A stretch of DNA of 64,000 nt, from contig NZ_CP141050.1 in the NCBI RefSeq assembly GCF_034627025.1, forward strand, positions 248,001 to 312,000. The letters are read 5' to 3'. A program made the position numbers and the translations under genes. Within the stretch, counting starts at the first letter, position 1. Each line of letters begins with the position of its first letter. Positions 63,112-64,000 of this stretch are shown in pieces. The notes beneath the pieces were generated by a model. It worked only from the letters and a program-made list of their open reading frames with translations, did no database searches and was not told the origin of the DNA. The stretch is from Microvirga lotononidis (GTDB taxonomy: Bacteria > Pseudomonadota > Alphaproteobacteria > Rhizobiales > Beijerinckiaceae).

Positions 63112-63573
63112 ATGTCGCTTACCATCACTAGTCCGGCTTTCCGGGACGGCGAGGTCATCCCGATCCGGCACACCCGCGACGGCGAGAACCTGTCGCCGCC
63201 GCTGGCGTGGCGAGATGCTCCGCCCGAAACCAGGAGCTACGTGCTGATCGTCGAGGATCCCGACGCGCCCTCGGGTACGTTCCGGCATTGGGTGTTGTAC
63301 AACATTCCAGCTGGCGAAACGGGCCTGCCGGAGGGAACATCTGCCCAGGTTCTGCGCGGAGCAGGGGAGTGTGTGAACGGGTTTGGGAAAACCCGCTATG
63401 ACGGTCCCCAGCCACCAAAGGGTCATGGGCCGCATCACTACCATTTCCGCTTGGCCGCCCTTGATGCGCCAAGGCTCGACATCCCAGCTTCGACAAGGGC
63501 CGAGGACGTCTGGGCGAAGGTGCAGCCCCACATCATCGCCGAGGCGGAGGTGGTCGGCGTCTACGAGCGGTAA
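63112..63573 (+). CDS. YbhB/YbcL (PEBP) family protein
   Basis: 153 residues. RDGENLSPPLAWRDAPPETR, YVLIVEDPDAPSGTFRHWVL, NGFGKTRYDGPQPPKGHGPH, HYHFRLAALD are the PEBP ligand-pocket motifs. Cytosolic, intact. Biochemical role in bacteria uncertain. Confidence 0.95.
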   Translation: MSLTITSPAFRDGEVIPIRHTRDGENLSPPLAWRDAPPETRSYVLIVEDPDAPSGTFRHWVLYNIPAGETGLPEGTSAQVLRGAGECVNGFGKTRYDGPQPPKGHGPHHYHFRLAALDAPRLDIPASTRAEDVWAKVQPHIIAEAEVVGVYER

Positions 63574-63676
63574 AGCTGATGAGGCGCCAGGGTGTTGTCG
63601 GTCCTGCAGGAGACTGCGTGAGCTTGCCACAGGCTTGCAGGTTGATGTCGCAAAGATCGGACAACATCTCTTTCTT

Positions 63677-63874
63677 ATGGCTGGCTCCAAGTTCAGGCCA
63701 CCCAACCCCATTGCTCTTGGCGACGTGGTCCGGGAGCACCTGGGACAACAGTTGCGTGGCGTCTATTCCGACTTGATGGTCTCCGATCTGCCTTCGGATC
63801 TGGTCAGGCTGATCGGACGCCTGGAGAATTCCATCCGGATCCCCCACGATCCGCATGATCCAGGCTTCGTCTAG
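63677..63874 (+). CDS. NepR-like protein, second copy
   Basis: 65 residues from ATG 63677. VVREHLGQQLRGVYSDLMVS, DLPSDLVRLIGRLENSI fits NepR (L-G-x-x-L-R-x-x-Y...P...L-L-x-x-L), with VSDLPSD in place of the usual N-E-P-V-P. No good ribosome site. The next frame is the start of an EcfG-like sigma, the usual neighbour, which supports the call. Confidence 0.6.
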   Translation: MAGSKFRPPNPIALGDVVREHLGQQLRGVYSDLMVSDLPSDLVRLIGRLENSIRIPHDPHDPGFV

Positions 63875-64000
63875 GATCTCCTGAACTCCATCTGTCACCT
63901 GCGTGCCTTTGCTATTTCGCTCACCCATGACGTGAACCGTGCGGAAGACCTGTTGCAGAGCACGCTGCTGAAAGCCTGTGACCGGCGCAACCGGTTCGAG
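63875..64000 (+). CDS. EcfG-type sigma factor, partial and without start codon
   Basis: The frame directly after the NepR stop reads DLLNSICHLRAFAISLTHDV, NRAEDLLQSTLLKACDRRNR up to the window edge, which is region 2.1-2.2 of an EcfG. No ATG/GTG/TTG lies between the upstream stop and the conserved sequence, so the 5' end is truncated or a frameshift separates it from its start. The 3' part is outside the window. Confidence 0.65.

Noticed and set aside
1..64000. CRISPR array, tRNA, rRNA or replication origin
   Set aside because: No regularly spaced identical repeats, no tRNA cloverleaf or rRNA-like sequence, and no iteron or DnaA-box cluster was noticed by reading; a covariance-model or repeat search was not possible.

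Overview
The window looks like accessory DNA of a Rhizobiales alphaproteobacterium, probably a Methylobacteriaceae/Microvirga-like soil or plant-associated bacterium. The reasons are an EcfG/NepR general stress response, an HWE-type histidine kinase, CsbD, PRC-barrel and small lineage-typical proteins, GC-rich codon use in most genes, and a very high load of insertion sequences (IS110, IS6 twice plus a remnant, IS5, IS630, IS256, IS3 fragment, IS66) and short mobile or palindromic repeats. This placement is inferred from gene content; no rRNA or tRNA gene was seen.

Layout. 1-3.8 kb: a minus-strand amino-acid catabolic operon (diaminopropionate ammonia-lyase, an M20 N-carbamoyl/allantoate-type hydrolase carrying a frameshift, an M20 amidohydrolase cut by the window edge) with a divergent Lrp/AsnC regulator. 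3.9-10.6 kb: an IS110 transposase, a one-piece PAS-GAF-PAS-receiver-LuxR regulator without a kinase, and an APH-like phosphotransferase. 10.6-14.7 kb: two exported DUF1254/DUF1214 proteins followed by a yiaW-like gene and a decayed yiaV-like gene. 14.8-17.6 kb: gene-poor, repeat-rich, with an IS6 remnant, a phospholipase-A2-like small protein and a 32-residue membrane protein. 17.6-25.1 kb: an AT-richer island with an exported amidohydrolase, a 1366-residue protein with two cyclase domains, AAA ATPase and helical repeats, and an overlapping B12-type radical SAM enzyme. 25.2-28.1 kb: an IS6 element interrupted by IS630, with IS5 at the junction. 28.1-34.8 kb: a class III cyclase, MBL hydrolase and DsrE operon, a LuxR regulator and small unknown genes. 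35.2-37.3 kb: a proline-rich exported protein split by IS256. 37.6-54.4 kb: stress and signalling genes (receiver, HWE kinase, CsbD, phasin-like protein, degenerate VirD4-like protein, two small membrane proteins, NepR, SWIB, EcfG, an arsC-like gene split by a miniature element, PRC-barrel, low-affinity iron permease-like, cupin). 54.9-57.8 kb: a complete IS66. 57.8-64 kb: a stress-gene cluster in which OsmC, SDR, receiver, alpha/beta hydrolase and DUF892 genes are broken while PRC, CBS, phosphoribosyltransferase and PEBP genes are open, ending with a second NepR and the start-less beginning of a second EcfG.

How it fits together. The clearest theme is the EcfG general stress response: sigma factor, NepR-type anti-sigma candidates, an HWE kinase, and GGAAC-N16-CGTT-like promoters in front of csbD, the HWE kinase, a glycine-zipper protein and a PRC-barrel gene. 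The second theme is decay and rearrangement: several insertions can be undone on paper to give intact reading frames (IS256, the arsC miniature element, IS630 plus IS5 inside IS6), and there is a run of one-base losses in G/C tracts that may be real decay or sequence error. The most unusual candidate system is the island at 17.6-25.1 kb, where the two cyclase domains have complementary half-sets of catalytic residues, as in soluble adenylyl cyclase, and the gene overlaps a radical SAM gene.
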